Shown here: piece by piece, positions 16,597 through 25,707 of the stretch
Numbering within the stretch: position 1 is the stretch's first letter
Layout of the letters: each line of letters opens with the position of its first letter
Assembly: GCA_024760545.1 (NCBI GenBank)
Contig: CP060501.1
Location: 1,401,501-1,465,500, forward strand
Direction of reading: 5' to 3'
Length of the DNA stretch: 64,000 bases
From: Nitrospira sp.
GTDB lineage: Bacteria; Nitrospirota; Nitrospiria; Nitrospirales; Nitrospiraceae
The notes under the pieces: generated by a model
What the model was told of the DNA's origin: nothing
The model's database searches: none
The model's input: the letters and a program-made list of their open reading frames with translations, nothing else
Translations under genes and position numbers: made by a program

Positions 16597-17313
16597 ATGA
16601 AAGGAGGGATTCATACGTCCACCCAACGCCGGGGAAGCGCCGCATACCGCCGCAAGCATGGAGCGCAGCCCAGATCCATCCGGCTGCTCATTGTCGAGGC
16701 TCAACGGCTGTTCAGGCAAAGTCTGCGGCTGCTGTTGGAGCGGGAACGGGATGTCGCTTCCGTCGTAGAGGCGCCGGATGGGCGCGAGGCCTATCGATTG
16801 GCGATGGAGCACAAGCCCGATATCGTGCTCCTTGACGTCGACATGCCGGATCTCGATGTGGAATCGATCGCAAAACTCATCCAGCAGCACCTCCCCGATA
16901 CGCGGGTGCTGCTGTTGGCTCGGTACGATGAAGATACACGGATTATCGCCGCCATGCAGGCAGGCGCGTTCGGCTACATTCTCAAGGACACCGATCAGAC
17001 GGACTTTCTGCGCATCATCAGGGCCACCGTTCGAGGAGAACATATCCTGTCGCCGGTCATGCCGGACAGCTTCGCTCGTACCGTTCCCGGCGCGGTGGGG
17101 CGGACACAAGAGCACCACACCACCGTACTCATGAACTTAACCGACCGGGAACGAGAAATATTGGGTTGCGCAGCATCCGGTCGGAGCAACAAGGAAATCG
17201 CCGATCAGTTGTGCGTCTCCGTCGATACCGTGAAGACACACCTGCATCATATCTATCAGAAACTTTCCGTGGACGGGCGCGTCGAGGCAATCCTCACCTA
17301 CCTCCAGGCTTAG
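16597..17313 (+). CDS. NarL/LuxR-family response regulator
   Basis: A 238-residue two-domain regulator. The receiver (about 27-145) has the phospho-acceptor D80 in 'IVLLDVDMPD' and the lysine in 'GYILKDTD', but the usual acidic pair near the start is E34-A35, so one metal ligand is altered. The output domain (about 170-235) is a LuxR helix-turn-helix: 'LTDREREILGCAASGRSNKEIA' and 'VSVDTVKTHLHHIYQKL' style sequence. No sensor kinase is adjacent. The first 25 residues are a basic extension without known role; the start could be later, although no ATG occurs there. Confidence 0.9.
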   Translation: MKGGIHTSTQRRGSAAYRRKHGAQPRSIRLLIVEAQRLFRQSLRLLLERERDVASVVEAPDGREAYRLAMEHKPDIVLLDVDMPDLDVESIAKLIQQHLPDTRVLLLARYDEDTRIIAAMQAGAFGYILKDTDQTDFLRIIRATVRGEHILSPVMPDSFARTVPGAVGRTQEHHTTVLMNLTDREREILGCAASGRSNKEIADQLCVSVDTVKTHLHHIYQKLSVDGRVEAILTYLQA

Positions 17314-17478
17314 TAGCTACTCCTTTTCATCACCCGATCGGTGTAGGCCGTAATTCAACCTTCTAGGCGATGTCGAAGGAGCAGTCCGCATCTTAATATG
17401 CTTGTGAATATGGAGGACGGTCTAGATATCCTTAATCAAGCGGAAGGCTGCAGGTTTCAAGCAAGGAGGTGAACGGCG

Positions 17479-17607
17479 ATGAGTGATGTACACTTAAAGG
17501 AAATCAAGGACGACATAACACACGAGCCAGGATGGGTGTATTTGTATGGCTTGATCTTTCTCGGGATCGTTGTCTTCGCGTTGATGATGGGAGGTTTCGT
17601 GGGCTGA
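17479..17607 (+). CDS. 42-residue single-helix membrane protein
   Basis: A small protein, MSDVHLKEIKDDITHEPGW and then a hydrophobic helix 'VYLYGLIFLGIVVFALMM' to a short GGFVG end. An AAGGAGG ribosome binding site lies ten bases before the ATG, and a terminator follows 52 bases after the stop, so this is a complete small transcription unit. Function unknown. Its acidic start and single helix resemble small subunits or regulators of membrane complexes. Confidence 0.7.
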   Translation: MSDVHLKEIKDDITHEPGWVYLYGLIFLGIVVFALMMGGFVG

Positions 17608-17659
17608 TCCGTAGCTGTGGCCGGAGGGCAGGTAACCATTGCGACCCTTCACGGAGGTG

Positions 17660-17698
17660 AGGGCTGCCCGAACCGTTGGGGTACGGCGGGGCAGCCCT
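17660..17698 (+). terminator. Rho-independent terminator
   Basis: Arms 17660-17669 and 17689-17698 pair perfectly over 10 GC-rich bases and are followed by TTGTTGCTC. It ends the small membrane-protein unit. Confidence 0.75.
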
Positions 17699-17775
17699 TT
17701 GTTGCTCTAGGGCAACGCGAAGGGGGATGATGTATCCGTCCCTGTACTCCTGATTCCGTACGCCGCTTCTCTCTA

Positions 17776-19494
17776 CTAGCGTATTTCCTTGAATTGATGA
17801 TAGCGGTAGGCCGTCAATACGGAAGCGAGGGAGGCTTTGAGTTCCAGACGCTTAGGCTTTCCGGTCGAGGTATAGGGCACGTCTTGTCCAAAGAGAATAA
17901 CTTTTGGACATTTTGAGAACGGCAACCGTCGCCGACAGTGTGCGAGTAACTCGGCTTTGGTGGGCGGACTGGCTTCGTCCCTCGGCACCACATACGCGGC
18001 GATCTCCTCACCATAGTAACGATGCTCGAATGGAACAGCCATCGCAAATCGCACGAGCGGATGACTCTTCAACACGTCGTCGATCTCCAACGGCGCAATA
18101 TTGACACCGCCTCGAATGATGAGTTCCTTCAGGCGACCGGAAATGAAGAAAAACGGTCGCCCTGACGTATCTCGGACATAAAATCCTTCATCCCCGGAAC
18201 GGAACCAGCCCCATCGAAATGCCTCATCATTCGCATCCTCCCGCTTGAAATAACCGGCACAGACGGTTCCCCCGCGGATGCAAATCTCTCCTCTCGCGGT
18301 TTCCGGCCGCGGCTGCCCCTCGGCATCCAGAATCGCCATCATAGTGTGTCGGAGCGGAACACCGATTGAGGGAAACTCGTAATCGTTGAGCCAATGACGA
18401 TGCTCTTCACGCGAAAGTTCATTGGGCAGAAAGCAGGAGTAGCAGGTCGTCTCGGACAAGCCATAGCCGTGGCGAATCGGAAACCCGAATCGGTCTTCGA
18501 ACCGCATGGCGGTGTCTTTGAGCAAGGGACCGGCGCCACAAATGAATCCGCCGAATTCGTTCAGCCGGTATGCGGCGATGTCTTCATTTGCATCCAAGAG
18601 GAATTCCAACAGGGTCGGGACGACACTGACACAGGTGACCCGCTCTTCGTGTAGTCTCCGCCAGAACGCGGCGCTCTTGAACTTGCGATTCAAGATGATG
18701 CCGCCCTTGCAATAGAACGGTGTGATCACCGTCACGACGATCCCATTCACGTGATGAATCGGAAGCACGCACATGAGGCGAGAGTCCGCTCCGAACCGAT
18801 GCCATGCGGCAATGGCGTCGGCATCGACGAGCAAGTTCCTTATGGTGAGAACCACGCCTTTCGGCGGACCGGTGGTCCCGGATGTATAGACGATGAGCGC
18901 TTCATCTTCCAGACCGGGAGTGTGAGATGCGGCACCAATAAATGGGGCTGCTCCAACCTTGGCCGTCTCCCTATGTTTCGGCCCTTGCACGACACCTTCA
19001 TCATTCAGCACAATCACATGGCGCAAGACGGGAAGTTCCGGTTGAAGATTTTTCACTTCACCAAGGTACGTGTGCCAACAACAGACGGCCGACGCCTCGG
19101 AATGTTCCAGGATGTAGCGTTTCTTATCCGTGGATTCCTCGACGTTGATCGGTACGATCGTGACGCCCAAGGTCCAGGCTGCAAAGTACAACACCACGGT
19201 GACGTCGTGGTTAAAAAGGAGTGTCGCCAGTCGATCCCCACGCCGTACTCCCACATGATCATGGAGAAACGCGGCGAACAGTTCGACCACCGTTCCGAAT
19301 TCCGCATAGGTGTAGGTGTAGCGCACCGCTCTATCGTCATCGCAATAGGTCATGAAGGTCCTACTGATCCCGGCGCGATCATGGACACGGGCTTTGAAGA
19401 ACTCGGCAAACGAGCTCCACGGGAACAGGAGGCATGGCTCTTCGACTGTTCGTGCCCGCGCGATATGGTCAGGCACGGTGATCAAGGGGGACAT
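17776..19494 (-). CDS. AMP-forming acyl-CoA synthetase
   Basis: A 572-residue ANL-family ligase that activates an organic acid to its CoA thioester with ATP. The P-loop is YTSGTTGPPKGV, followed by the 'GYGLSETTC' motif, 'WFRSGDEGF', 'GRLKELIIRGGVNIAP' and the C-terminal 'TSTGKPKRLEL' with the catalytic lysine. It closes the long catabolic operon; its start overlaps the end of the citrate-synthase-like gene by 26 bases. In this setting acetoacetate, propionate or a branched acid are candidate substrates, but sequence alone does not tell. The family is certain. Confidence 0.9.
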   Translation of the reverse strand: MSPLITVPDHIARARTVEEPCLLFPWSSFAEFFKARVHDRAGISRTFMTYCDDDRAVRYTYTYAEFGTVVELFAAFLHDHVGVRRGDRLATLLFNHDVTVVLYFAAWTLGVTIVPINVEESTDKKRYILEHSEASAVCCWHTYLGEVKNLQPELPVLRHVIVLNDEGVVQGPKHRETAKVGAAPFIGAASHTPGLEDEALIVYTSGTTGPPKGVVLTIRNLLVDADAIAAWHRFGADSRLMCVLPIHHVNGIVVTVITPFYCKGGIILNRKFKSAAFWRRLHEERVTCVSVVPTLLEFLLDANEDIAAYRLNEFGGFICGAGPLLKDTAMRFEDRFGFPIRHGYGLSETTCYSCFLPNELSREEHRHWLNDYEFPSIGVPLRHTMMAILDAEGQPRPETARGEICIRGGTVCAGYFKREDANDEAFRWGWFRSGDEGFYVRDTSGRPFFFISGRLKELIIRGGVNIAPLEIDDVLKSHPLVRFAMAVPFEHRYYGEEIAAYVVPRDEASPPTKAELLAHCRRRLPFSKCPKVILFGQDVPYTSTGKPKRLELKASLASVLTAYRYHQFKEIR

Positions 19495-20647
19495 ACTCCC
19501 TCCTCGACGGTCCCGTGTAGAGCGCGCGGGGCCTCATTAACCGATTATGGTCCTGCTGTTCGATGACATGGGCGCACCATCCTGTGATACGCGAACAGAC
19601 GAACAGCGGCGTATACAGCGAGAGCGGGATCTCCATCAGGAGATAGGCCACCGCCGTATAGAAATCGAGATTGGGATAGAGGCCTTTTTCCTGTTCCATC
19701 ACATGTTCGATCGTCGTCGCGATGTCATACCACCGGCGGTTGCCGCAGACCCGGCTCAACGATTCGGCATGCTGTTGGATGATGGCCGAGCGGCTGTCAC
19801 CTTTCTTGAGCACACGATGGCCGAAACCCATGATGCGCCGCTTCTTTGCCAGTGCCTCCCGAACCCAGGCTTCCGCGCGGTGACCATTGCCGATATCCAC
19901 GAACATTTCGGCGACTGCCTCATTGGCTCCTCCGTGGAGCGATCCCTTGAGCGTCCCGATCGCCGACGTGACGGCGGAGTACAAATCCGTCATCGTCGAT
20001 GCCGTGACACGGGCGGCGAACGTGGAGGCATTGAATTCATGTTCGGCATACAGCGTCAGCGAGACGTCCAGGACACGGGCCATGGCTTTCGTCTGCTCAT
20101 CTCCTCTTCGGTCGGTCAGGAGATACAAGAGATTCTCTGCAAAGGTCAGATCATAGTGTGGACGTCGCCGCGGTTTGCCGGTGACGAGTCGATAGGATGT
20201 CGCCACGATCAGCGGGATTTGCGCCAGCAGCCGGATCGCTCTGCGAACGTTGGCTTCATGCGAGTGGTCGGTCGTGTCCGAATCCACCACACCCAACAGC
20301 GAAACACCCGACCGGACGATGTCCATCGCATGTGAGCCGGAAGGAACTGCGCCGAGAAATACTTGAAGGAGGTGAGGGAGCATGGCTTGATCGATGAGTC
20401 GTGCTGAGAAGTCATTGAGCTCTTGCCGATTCGGCAGACGCCCGAACAGCAGGAGATAAGCCACCTCCTCAAAAGCACTGTGCTGTGCCAAATCACGGAT
20501 CGCATAGCCTCGATAGAGAAGACCGGACTCCCCTTCATCGACGAGGCAGAGAGCCGATTCTCCAGCAATCACTCCTTCGAGACCGGGGCTATACGTTGAA
20601 CCCTCCTTCATCTCAGTCGCGGGAGACTCGTGGATGACCGTGTTCAT
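19469..20647 (-). CDS. prpC: 2-methylcitrate/citrate synthase
   Basis: A 392-residue type of citrate synthase. Catalytic residues are visible: H238 in 'GSLHGGANE', H277 in 'MGFGHRVLKKGD' and D328 in 'NLDFYTAV'. It joins oxaloacetate to acetyl-CoA or propionyl-CoA. The length and the context, with PrpB and PrpD directly upstream, favour 2-methylcitrate synthase; a plain citrate synthase cannot be excluded, as the family is promiscuous. It starts 13 bases after prpB and overlaps the ligase gene at its end. Confidence 0.85.
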   Translation of the reverse strand: MNTVIHESPATEMKEGSTYSPGLEGVIAGESALCLVDEGESGLLYRGYAIRDLAQHSAFEEVAYLLLFGRLPNRQELNDFSARLIDQAMLPHLLQVFLGAVPSGSHAMDIVRSGVSLLGVVDSDTTDHSHEANVRRAIRLLAQIPLIVATSYRLVTGKPRRRPHYDLTFAENLLYLLTDRRGDEQTKAMARVLDVSLTLYAEHEFNASTFAARVTASTMTDLYSAVTSAIGTLKGSLHGGANEAVAEMFVDIGNGHRAEAWVREALAKKRRIMGFGHRVLKKGDSRSAIIQQHAESLSRVCGNRRWYDIATTIEHVMEQEKGLYPNLDFYTAVAYLLMEIPLSLYTPLFVCSRITGWCAHVIEQQDHNRLMRPRALYTGPSRREYVPLDHRA

Positions 20648-20660
20648 AGATCCTCCCTTC

Positions 20661-21545
20661 TCAGCGTTCGTGAGAATCCGTGTACCGGAGCAGACTGTAC
20701 AGTTCTCGTCGCGTCATCATGTGATGGAGCCAGTCTTTCTGGGATCCGAACAGCTTGAGCTCGCCCAGCAGCCTGTCGATGGCTTGCAAGGCCGTCCGTA
20801 AGCCCGTCACGGGAAAGAGCACCCCGTGATACCCGAGACTCTCGAATTCTGCGACGCTCAAAAGAGGTGTTTTCCCGAACTCCGTCATATTCGCGATCAA
20901 TGGAACCGTGATTCCTCCTTTCGCCATTTCGCGGGCAAAGGTCCGGAATTCTTCGGCCGATTCGAGGGCCTCGGGAAACAGCGCATCCGCACCGGCCTCC
21001 ACATAGGTCATCGCCCGTTGAACGGCGGCGTCCAGCCCCTCCACTCCACGGGCGTCGGTGCGTGCCACAATCATGAAATTCCGATCCTTTTTTGCCTGAA
21101 CGGCCGCCTCGATTTTGGCGGCCATTTCACCTCTCGGCACCAGACGCTTGCCTGAAAGATGGCCGCACTTCTTGGCCGTGTCTTGATCTTCAATCTGCAT
21201 GCCGGCAAGATCGGCTTCTTCGAACACTCTCACCGATTCAGCGACCTGAGCCGGACCGCCATATCCCGTATCCGCATCGACGATCGTCGGAATCGAGACC
21301 GCCCGGGCAATCCTCTCCGCCTCCGCCGCCATGTCACTGAGCGCCAGGAGACCGACATCCGGCATCCCCCGACAAGCTGATATGGCCGCCCCCGAAACAT
21401 AGGCGATCTCGAAGCCGGCTCGCTCAATTTGCATCGCCACCAGCGCGTTGAAGGCCCCTGGGATGGCAAGGGCGCGCGCACTGAGCAATTCACGCAAACG
21501 CGACGTCTTTGCTTGCGTCGCTGAATTCTTGTCCCTGTTCGTCAT
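20661..21545 (-). CDS. prpB: 2-methylisocitrate lyase
   Basis: A 294-residue member of the isocitrate-lyase/PEP-mutase family. The signature KKCGH occurs at 125-129 with catalytic C127, metal-binding aspartates lie in 'IVDADTGYGG', and 'GMQIEDQ' precedes. The enzyme splits 2-methylisocitrate into pyruvate and succinate, the last step of the methylcitrate cycle. I chose the ATG 19 bases after prpD's stop; a TTG six codons earlier is less likely. It is one of the better determined functions in this operon. Confidence 0.92.
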   Translation of the reverse strand: MTNRDKNSATQAKTSRLRELLSARALAIPGAFNALVAMQIERAGFEIAYVSGAAISACRGMPDVGLLALSDMAAEAERIARAVSIPTIVDADTGYGGPAQVAESVRVFEEADLAGMQIEDQDTAKKCGHLSGKRLVPRGEMAAKIEAAVQAKKDRNFMIVARTDARGVEGLDAAVQRAMTYVEAGADALFPEALESAEEFRTFAREMAKGGITVPLIANMTEFGKTPLLSVAEFESLGYHGVLFPVTGLRTALQAIDRLLGELKLFGSQKDWLHHMMTRRELYSLLRYTDSHER

Positions 21546-21564
21546 TGACGATCCGGCCCCCAAC

Positions 21565-22968
21565 TCATATCCTCAAGAACGGCATGAGCGCGCCGATGTC
21601 TCGAACCCGATCAAGCTGCCACACGAATTCAATCAGCCGATCGATGCGCGGACCACTCAGTCGGCCGGCAGCCAGCCGGCGAACTTTCACTTCCAGGTCT
21701 CGATCCGACATCGGATTGCCGGGATGTCCAACCGGCAGCTCGACCTGTCGCATGTACGTTTTCCCAGCGTCGGTTCTGACTGTGATTCTGGTCGGCATAC
21801 TCTCGGGATAGCACTCCACGAACTCGGGTTGCCGGACGACACGGGTTTTCTTCATCAAATCCTGCAGGGCTGAATCCCGTAATCGCTTTGCGCCGAATGA
21901 CTGCAGCGTCACGCGGCCGTCGCGTAATGCCGTCGCAACGCAGTAAGGGAAACTGTGATCGGCCGTTTCCCTCGTGGTCGGCTGCCATTTCTCAGGATCG
22001 CGCCCGATGATTTCGATGGCCACCTCGTAACTCCCGACTTCGATATCCGCTAGATGTTCGATTGCGTGAACTCCTTCCGCCTCGATCAAATCGGCATGAA
22101 GTGCCGAGGCAGCCTCCACCGCAGTCTGAGCGTGATACTCGACCGGGTATCGCTTGATATAGGTGTCCAGAATCTTGAATCGAGAAGGCTGATTATCCCC
22201 CAAGGCGAAGGTCGGCCCTGCTTCCGCAGCGAACGCTGCCAGCTCGAACGGTCCCGACACCAATTTCATGAAGCCCTTTTCTCCTTCAAAGATCGGCGAC
22301 GGCCCGGTCATTCCCTGCTGCGCCAGCCCGGCGGCAAACACGCCGTTGCGAGCGGCGTTCGAGAATGCGCACGCCTTCCACATAGACAGATCCCCAACCC
22401 TCGTCTGCCGTAGCGCCACATTCGCGGCACCCGCCAGGTTGACGGCCTGGACGGTCTGCGCGGATGAAAGCTTCATGAGCTTCGCAGCGCCGATCGCGGA
22501 GGAAAACGGGCCGTAGGTCACGTGATCCCAGCCACGGGGGCGGAGCGCTGCCGCGTCACAGAAGCGACACTGAATTTCATAGGTAAGCGCGATGGCTTCA
22601 ATCACCTGCTTGCCGGAGGCATGAACGGCTTCGCCGACCGCGACAATGGCCGGAATATTGTCGGACGGGTGCGCCGGCTCTTTCGAGAGATATGTGTCAT
22701 TGAAATCGAGATACCGGACGAGCCCGCCATTGGCAAAGGTGGCGAGGTCGGGAAGAGTCTTGTGATGCGTGCCCCACAGCGTGGCACCCTGCGGCACCTT
22801 GACGCTTCGTGCTATTCGGCGGGCGATACGGCAGGGCGACGCATTCCAGGCCCCGAGCGCGCAGCCTAGACTGTCGAGCACGCGCCGTTTGGCTTCGTGC
22901 ACGACGGCATGCGGTAGATCGCCGTAACGCAACGACCGGCCGTACCGAGCGAGACGATCGGCAAGCAT
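21565..22968 (-). CDS. prpD: MmgE/PrpD-family 2-methylcitrate dehydratase
   Basis: A 467-residue MmgE/PrpD protein. The family pattern is clear: 'AKRRVLDSLGCALGA' near the start, 'LDFNDTYL...HPSDNIPA' at about 90-110, 'ALTYEIQCRFCDAA' and 'RYPVEYHAQTAVEAA'. It dehydrates 2-methylcitrate to 2-methyl-cis-aconitate. No separate aconitase-like AcnD/PrpF pair is present, so the hydration to methylisocitrate would need a general aconitase elsewhere. It forms a block with prpB and prpC, with a gap of 107 bases before it. Confidence 0.9.
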   Translation of the reverse strand: MLADRLARYGRSLRYGDLPHAVVHEAKRRVLDSLGCALGAWNASPCRIARRIARSVKVPQGATLWGTHHKTLPDLATFANGGLVRYLDFNDTYLSKEPAHPSDNIPAIVAVGEAVHASGKQVIEAIALTYEIQCRFCDAAALRPRGWDHVTYGPFSSAIGAAKLMKLSSAQTVQAVNLAGAANVALRQTRVGDLSMWKACAFSNAARNGVFAAGLAQQGMTGPSPIFEGEKGFMKLVSGPFELAAFAAEAGPTFALGDNQPSRFKILDTYIKRYPVEYHAQTAVEAASALHADLIEAEGVHAIEHLADIEVGSYEVAIEIIGRDPEKWQPTTRETADHSFPYCVATALRDGRVTLQSFGAKRLRDSALQDLMKKTRVVRQPEFVECYPESMPTRITVRTDAGKTYMRQVELPVGHPGNPMSDRDLEVKVRRLAAGRLSGPRIDRLIEFVWQLDRVRDIGALMPFLRI

Positions 22969-23075
22969 TCTGTACCTCGCAACCCGAACGTCAATCGACC
23001 AACGTCATCCGCGGTTCGTGGAGACGGCTGCGGTCATGATACGACCCTGTTGTCTGCGTGTTCGATCGACGTGCT

Positions 23076-23849
23076 TCATGCGCTCGCAACCTTCGACGGT
23101 CGTTTGTCGAGAAACGCCCGAATGGCTTCCTGCTTGTCGGAAGTCACACACAATCGGCCGAATAGTTCCGCTTCTCTCGCCAGTCCCTCCGACAAGGGGA
23201 TATCGATTCCTCCTCTGATCGCATGCAGCGCGGATTCGACCGCAGTTTTCCCGCACGTCGCGATGGAGGCGGCAATCGCTTCTACATGCGTGAATAGCTC
23301 CTGTGACGGGACCACTCGATTCAGCAGACCGATTCGTTGCGCTTCCTCAGCGGATAGGCTTTCTCCCGTCAGGATCATCTCGACGGCCTTGGAGGGACCG
23401 ACAATTCGCGGCAACCGTTGCGTGCCGCCGAAACCAGGAATGAGACTAAGTTTGATCTCGGGCAATCCCAACACCGCTCCTGCCACCGCTACCCGAATAT
23501 GGCAGGCCAAGGCCAGCTCGAGACCTCCGCCGACACACGTTCCGTTGATCGCGGCGAGCACCGGCTTGTCCGATCGTTCGATACGGTTCAGCAGCGACTG
23601 TCCACGAACGGCAAATTCCGACCCGCCATGCACGGTATTGAGGTGAGCCAGTTCGTTGATATCGGCCCCGGCGCAGAAGAACCGTCCCGTGCCTGTCACA
23701 ATCACCGCGCGGACGTACTCGTCTTCCTCCAATTCGTTCAGGACATGTTCGAGCTCCTTGATCACGGAAAGATTGAGCACGTTGGCCGGCGGATTATGGA
23801 GGGTAATTCGTGCGACATGGTGGGAGATCGTCAATAATTGATGCGGCAT
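23076..23849 (-). CDS. enoyl-CoA hydratase/isomerase family protein
   Basis: A 257-residue crotonase-fold enzyme. The oxyanion-hole segments are 'FCAGADINEL' and 'AINGTCVGGGLELALACHIRVA', and the two catalytic glutamates of the enoyl-CoA hydratase branch appear in 'LGLPEIKLSLIPGFGGTQRLPR'. It would hydrate short-chain enoyl-CoAs such as crotonyl- or tiglyl-CoA from isoleucine. Gaps of about 100 bases on both sides set it apart slightly from meaB and prpD. This gene, not the second crotonase, looks like the true beta-oxidation hydratase. Confidence 0.9.
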   Translation of the reverse strand: MPHQLLTISHHVARITLHNPPANVLNLSVIKELEHVLNELEEDEYVRAVIVTGTGRFFCAGADINELAHLNTVHGGSEFAVRGQSLLNRIERSDKPVLAAINGTCVGGGLELALACHIRVAVAGAVLGLPEIKLSLIPGFGGTQRLPRIVGPSKAVEMILTGESLSAEEAQRIGLLNRVVPSQELFTHVEAIAASIATCGKTAVESALHAIRGGIDIPLSEGLAREAELFGRLCVTSDKQEAIRAFLDKRPSKVASA

Positions 23850-23947
23850 AAATCCTCCATACCACGCTTCGTTTGTGCCGGCTGCTCATCGGGCGTCGCC
23901 ATCTTCATTGTTGCCGCCGGATACACCCCATCGACTTTTCCTTTTCC

Positions 23948-24766
23948 CTATCTCTCTCCGTCCGTGCGATTCGAACGGAACAAGCGGTTCTGAGTTGCAC
24001 CGACATGCAAAACATCACGGAGCCTGGGATCATCAATGATCGCGGCGGCAAGTTCCGGAATCCCCTCGCCTGTCGTCGCGACGGTTCGCAATACCCTGGG
24101 ACACCATTCCCGCAAGTCCCGCAATGTGGTGTCCGCGCCCGGGAGATCGCCTTTGTTGACCACGACGATATGTGCGACTTCCAACAACCCGGCCTTCATC
24201 GCTTGAACCTCGTCCCCCAACCCCGGTGCGACGACTGCTACCACCGTCTGTGCCAGATCGACAATGTCGACTTCGTTCTGGCCGACTCCAATGGTCTCGA
24301 TCAAGATGACCGCATATCCCGCCTCTTCCAGCACCCGCGTAGCATCACGGGTTGCTCTGGCTAGTCCTCCGTAGTGCCCTCGGGTCGCCATACTGCGAAT
24401 ATAGACTCCCCGATCCAGCGCATGTCCCTGCATTCTGATACGGTCACCCAATAGTGCGCCTCCCGTGACGGGACTGCTGATATCGACCGCCAGCACGCCG
24501 ACTTTCAGACCGCTCCGCCGATACACGCTTACCAAACGGTCGACAACGGTGCTTTTCCCGGCTCCGGGGTACCCCGTGACTCCGATTACCGCGGCGCTTC
24601 CCGGTGAGCCGTTTAGGAACGGCAACGCCGCTCTGTCGTCCACGTGATCTTCCAGCAAGGTGATCAGGCGTGACACGGCACGAATATTCCCGGCTCTGAC
24701 CTGCTCAACCAAGGTCGCCACGCCGTGGATACCGGGCACGGACAGGCGTGGACTCGACACACTCAT
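23948..24766 (-). CDS. meaB: methylmalonyl-CoA mutase GTPase chaperone MeaB
   Basis: A 272-residue G3E-family GTPase. The P-loop GYPGAGKS is at 65-72, followed by 'LAVDISSPVTGGALLGDRIRM', the base-II loop typical of MeaB/ArgK, and 'VVNKGDLPGAD' (NKxD). It loads and protects the adenosylcobalamin cofactor of methylmalonyl-CoA mutase. Its ATG overlaps the HMG-CoA lyase stop (ATGA). Its presence in the operon supports the mutase assignment for the two genes further upstream. It is a little shorter than the usual 310-330 residues. Confidence 0.93.
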   Translation of the reverse strand: MSVSSPRLSVPGIHGVATLVEQVRAGNIRAVSRLITLLEDHVDDRAALPFLNGSPGSAAVIGVTGYPGAGKSTVVDRLVSVYRRSGLKVGVLAVDISSPVTGGALLGDRIRMQGHALDRGVYIRSMATRGHYGGLARATRDATRVLEEAGYAVILIETIGVGQNEVDIVDLAQTVVAVVAPGLGDEVQAMKAGLLEVAHIVVVNKGDLPGADTTLRDLREWCPRVLRTVATTGEGIPELAAAIIDDPRLRDVLHVGATQNRLFRSNRTDGER

Positions 24767-25707
24767 GCCACACCTTCGTAGGCCGTTTGTTCTACCTGCA
24801 CACGCGACAAGCGAGACGAAAGCGGACGGCGCAGAATTTTACCGAGCTCGCTCGCAGCCGCAATGACTTCCCGCTCATCCACGGAAAGAGAAGCTCCCGA
24901 TGCTTTCAGTGCGTAGACCACATCTTCGGTGGCGACATTTCCCAACGCACCCGGGGCATAGGGACATCCGCCCAGCCCTCCGGCAGCCGTATCAAACGCC
25001 TCGATACTGTAGTCGGCCCACGCCGTCAGGACATTGGCCACGGCCATACCGCAGGTGTCGTGAACATGAAGCGAGAGACGGCTTCGTTCGATGCGCGGCA
25101 CTATGTGATCCAACAGTCGCCGAATGTCGCGGGGAGCGGCCTTCCCGACAGTCTCCCCCAGGGAGATTTCATCGATTCCGAGGTCGAGCAACTGTCGCGC
25201 CACATGAAGAACCTGCGATGGCGGGACAGGCCCCTCGAAGGGGCAGTGTGTCACGGTAGAAATGTACCCACGCACGATGATGCCATCCTGTTTCGCGCCG
25301 AATACCACCGGCTTGAACCGTTTGATCGACTCGCTTATCGTGCAGTTGATATTTCTTCGGGTGAAGGTATCGGAGGCTGCGGTAAAGACGGCAATCTTAG
25401 TGACCGCCGCCGCCCGCGCTCGCTCCAATCCCCGCTCGTTCGGCACCAGCGCCGAATACACAACGCCGGGTTTCCGGTTGATCTTTCGGAATACCTCATC
25501 GGAATCCGCCAACTGCGGGATCATGTGAGCTGACACGAAGGACCCCGCTTCGATCTCCGCCACACCGGTCCGGGACAGAGCATCCACGAACGACACCTTG
25601 TCCTCGGTCGAAACGATGTTTCTCTCATTCTGGAGTCCGTCCCGTGGACCGACCTCGATGATACGGATCGGCCGTAAAGCCGTGCTATGCTCTTCTTGCT
25701 TCGACAT
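24763..25707 (-). CDS. mvaB: hydroxymethylglutaryl-CoA lyase
   Basis: A 314-residue HMG-CoA lyase: 'IIEVGPRDGLQNE' at the start (catalytic R and metal-binding D), 'HVHDTCGMA' and the signature 'AAGGLGGCPYAPGALGNVA' with its cysteine. It cleaves HMG-CoA to acetoacetate and acetyl-CoA, the last step of leucine breakdown. The open frame runs 93 codons further upstream, but the ATG at the family start, overlapping the upstream hydratase gene by 23 bases, is clearly right. Overlap with meaB downstream is ATGA. Confidence 0.93.
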   Translation of the reverse strand: MSKQEEHSTALRPIRIIEVGPRDGLQNERNIVSTEDKVSFVDALSRTGVAEIEAGSFVSAHMIPQLADSDEVFRKINRKPGVVYSALVPNERGLERARAAAVTKIAVFTAASDTFTRRNINCTISESIKRFKPVVFGAKQDGIIVRGYISTVTHCPFEGPVPPSQVLHVARQLLDLGIDEISLGETVGKAAPRDIRRLLDHIVPRIERSRLSLHVHDTCGMAVANVLTAWADYSIEAFDTAAGGLGGCPYAPGALGNVATEDVVYALKASGASLSVDEREVIAAASELGKILRRPLSSRLSRVQVEQTAYEGVA

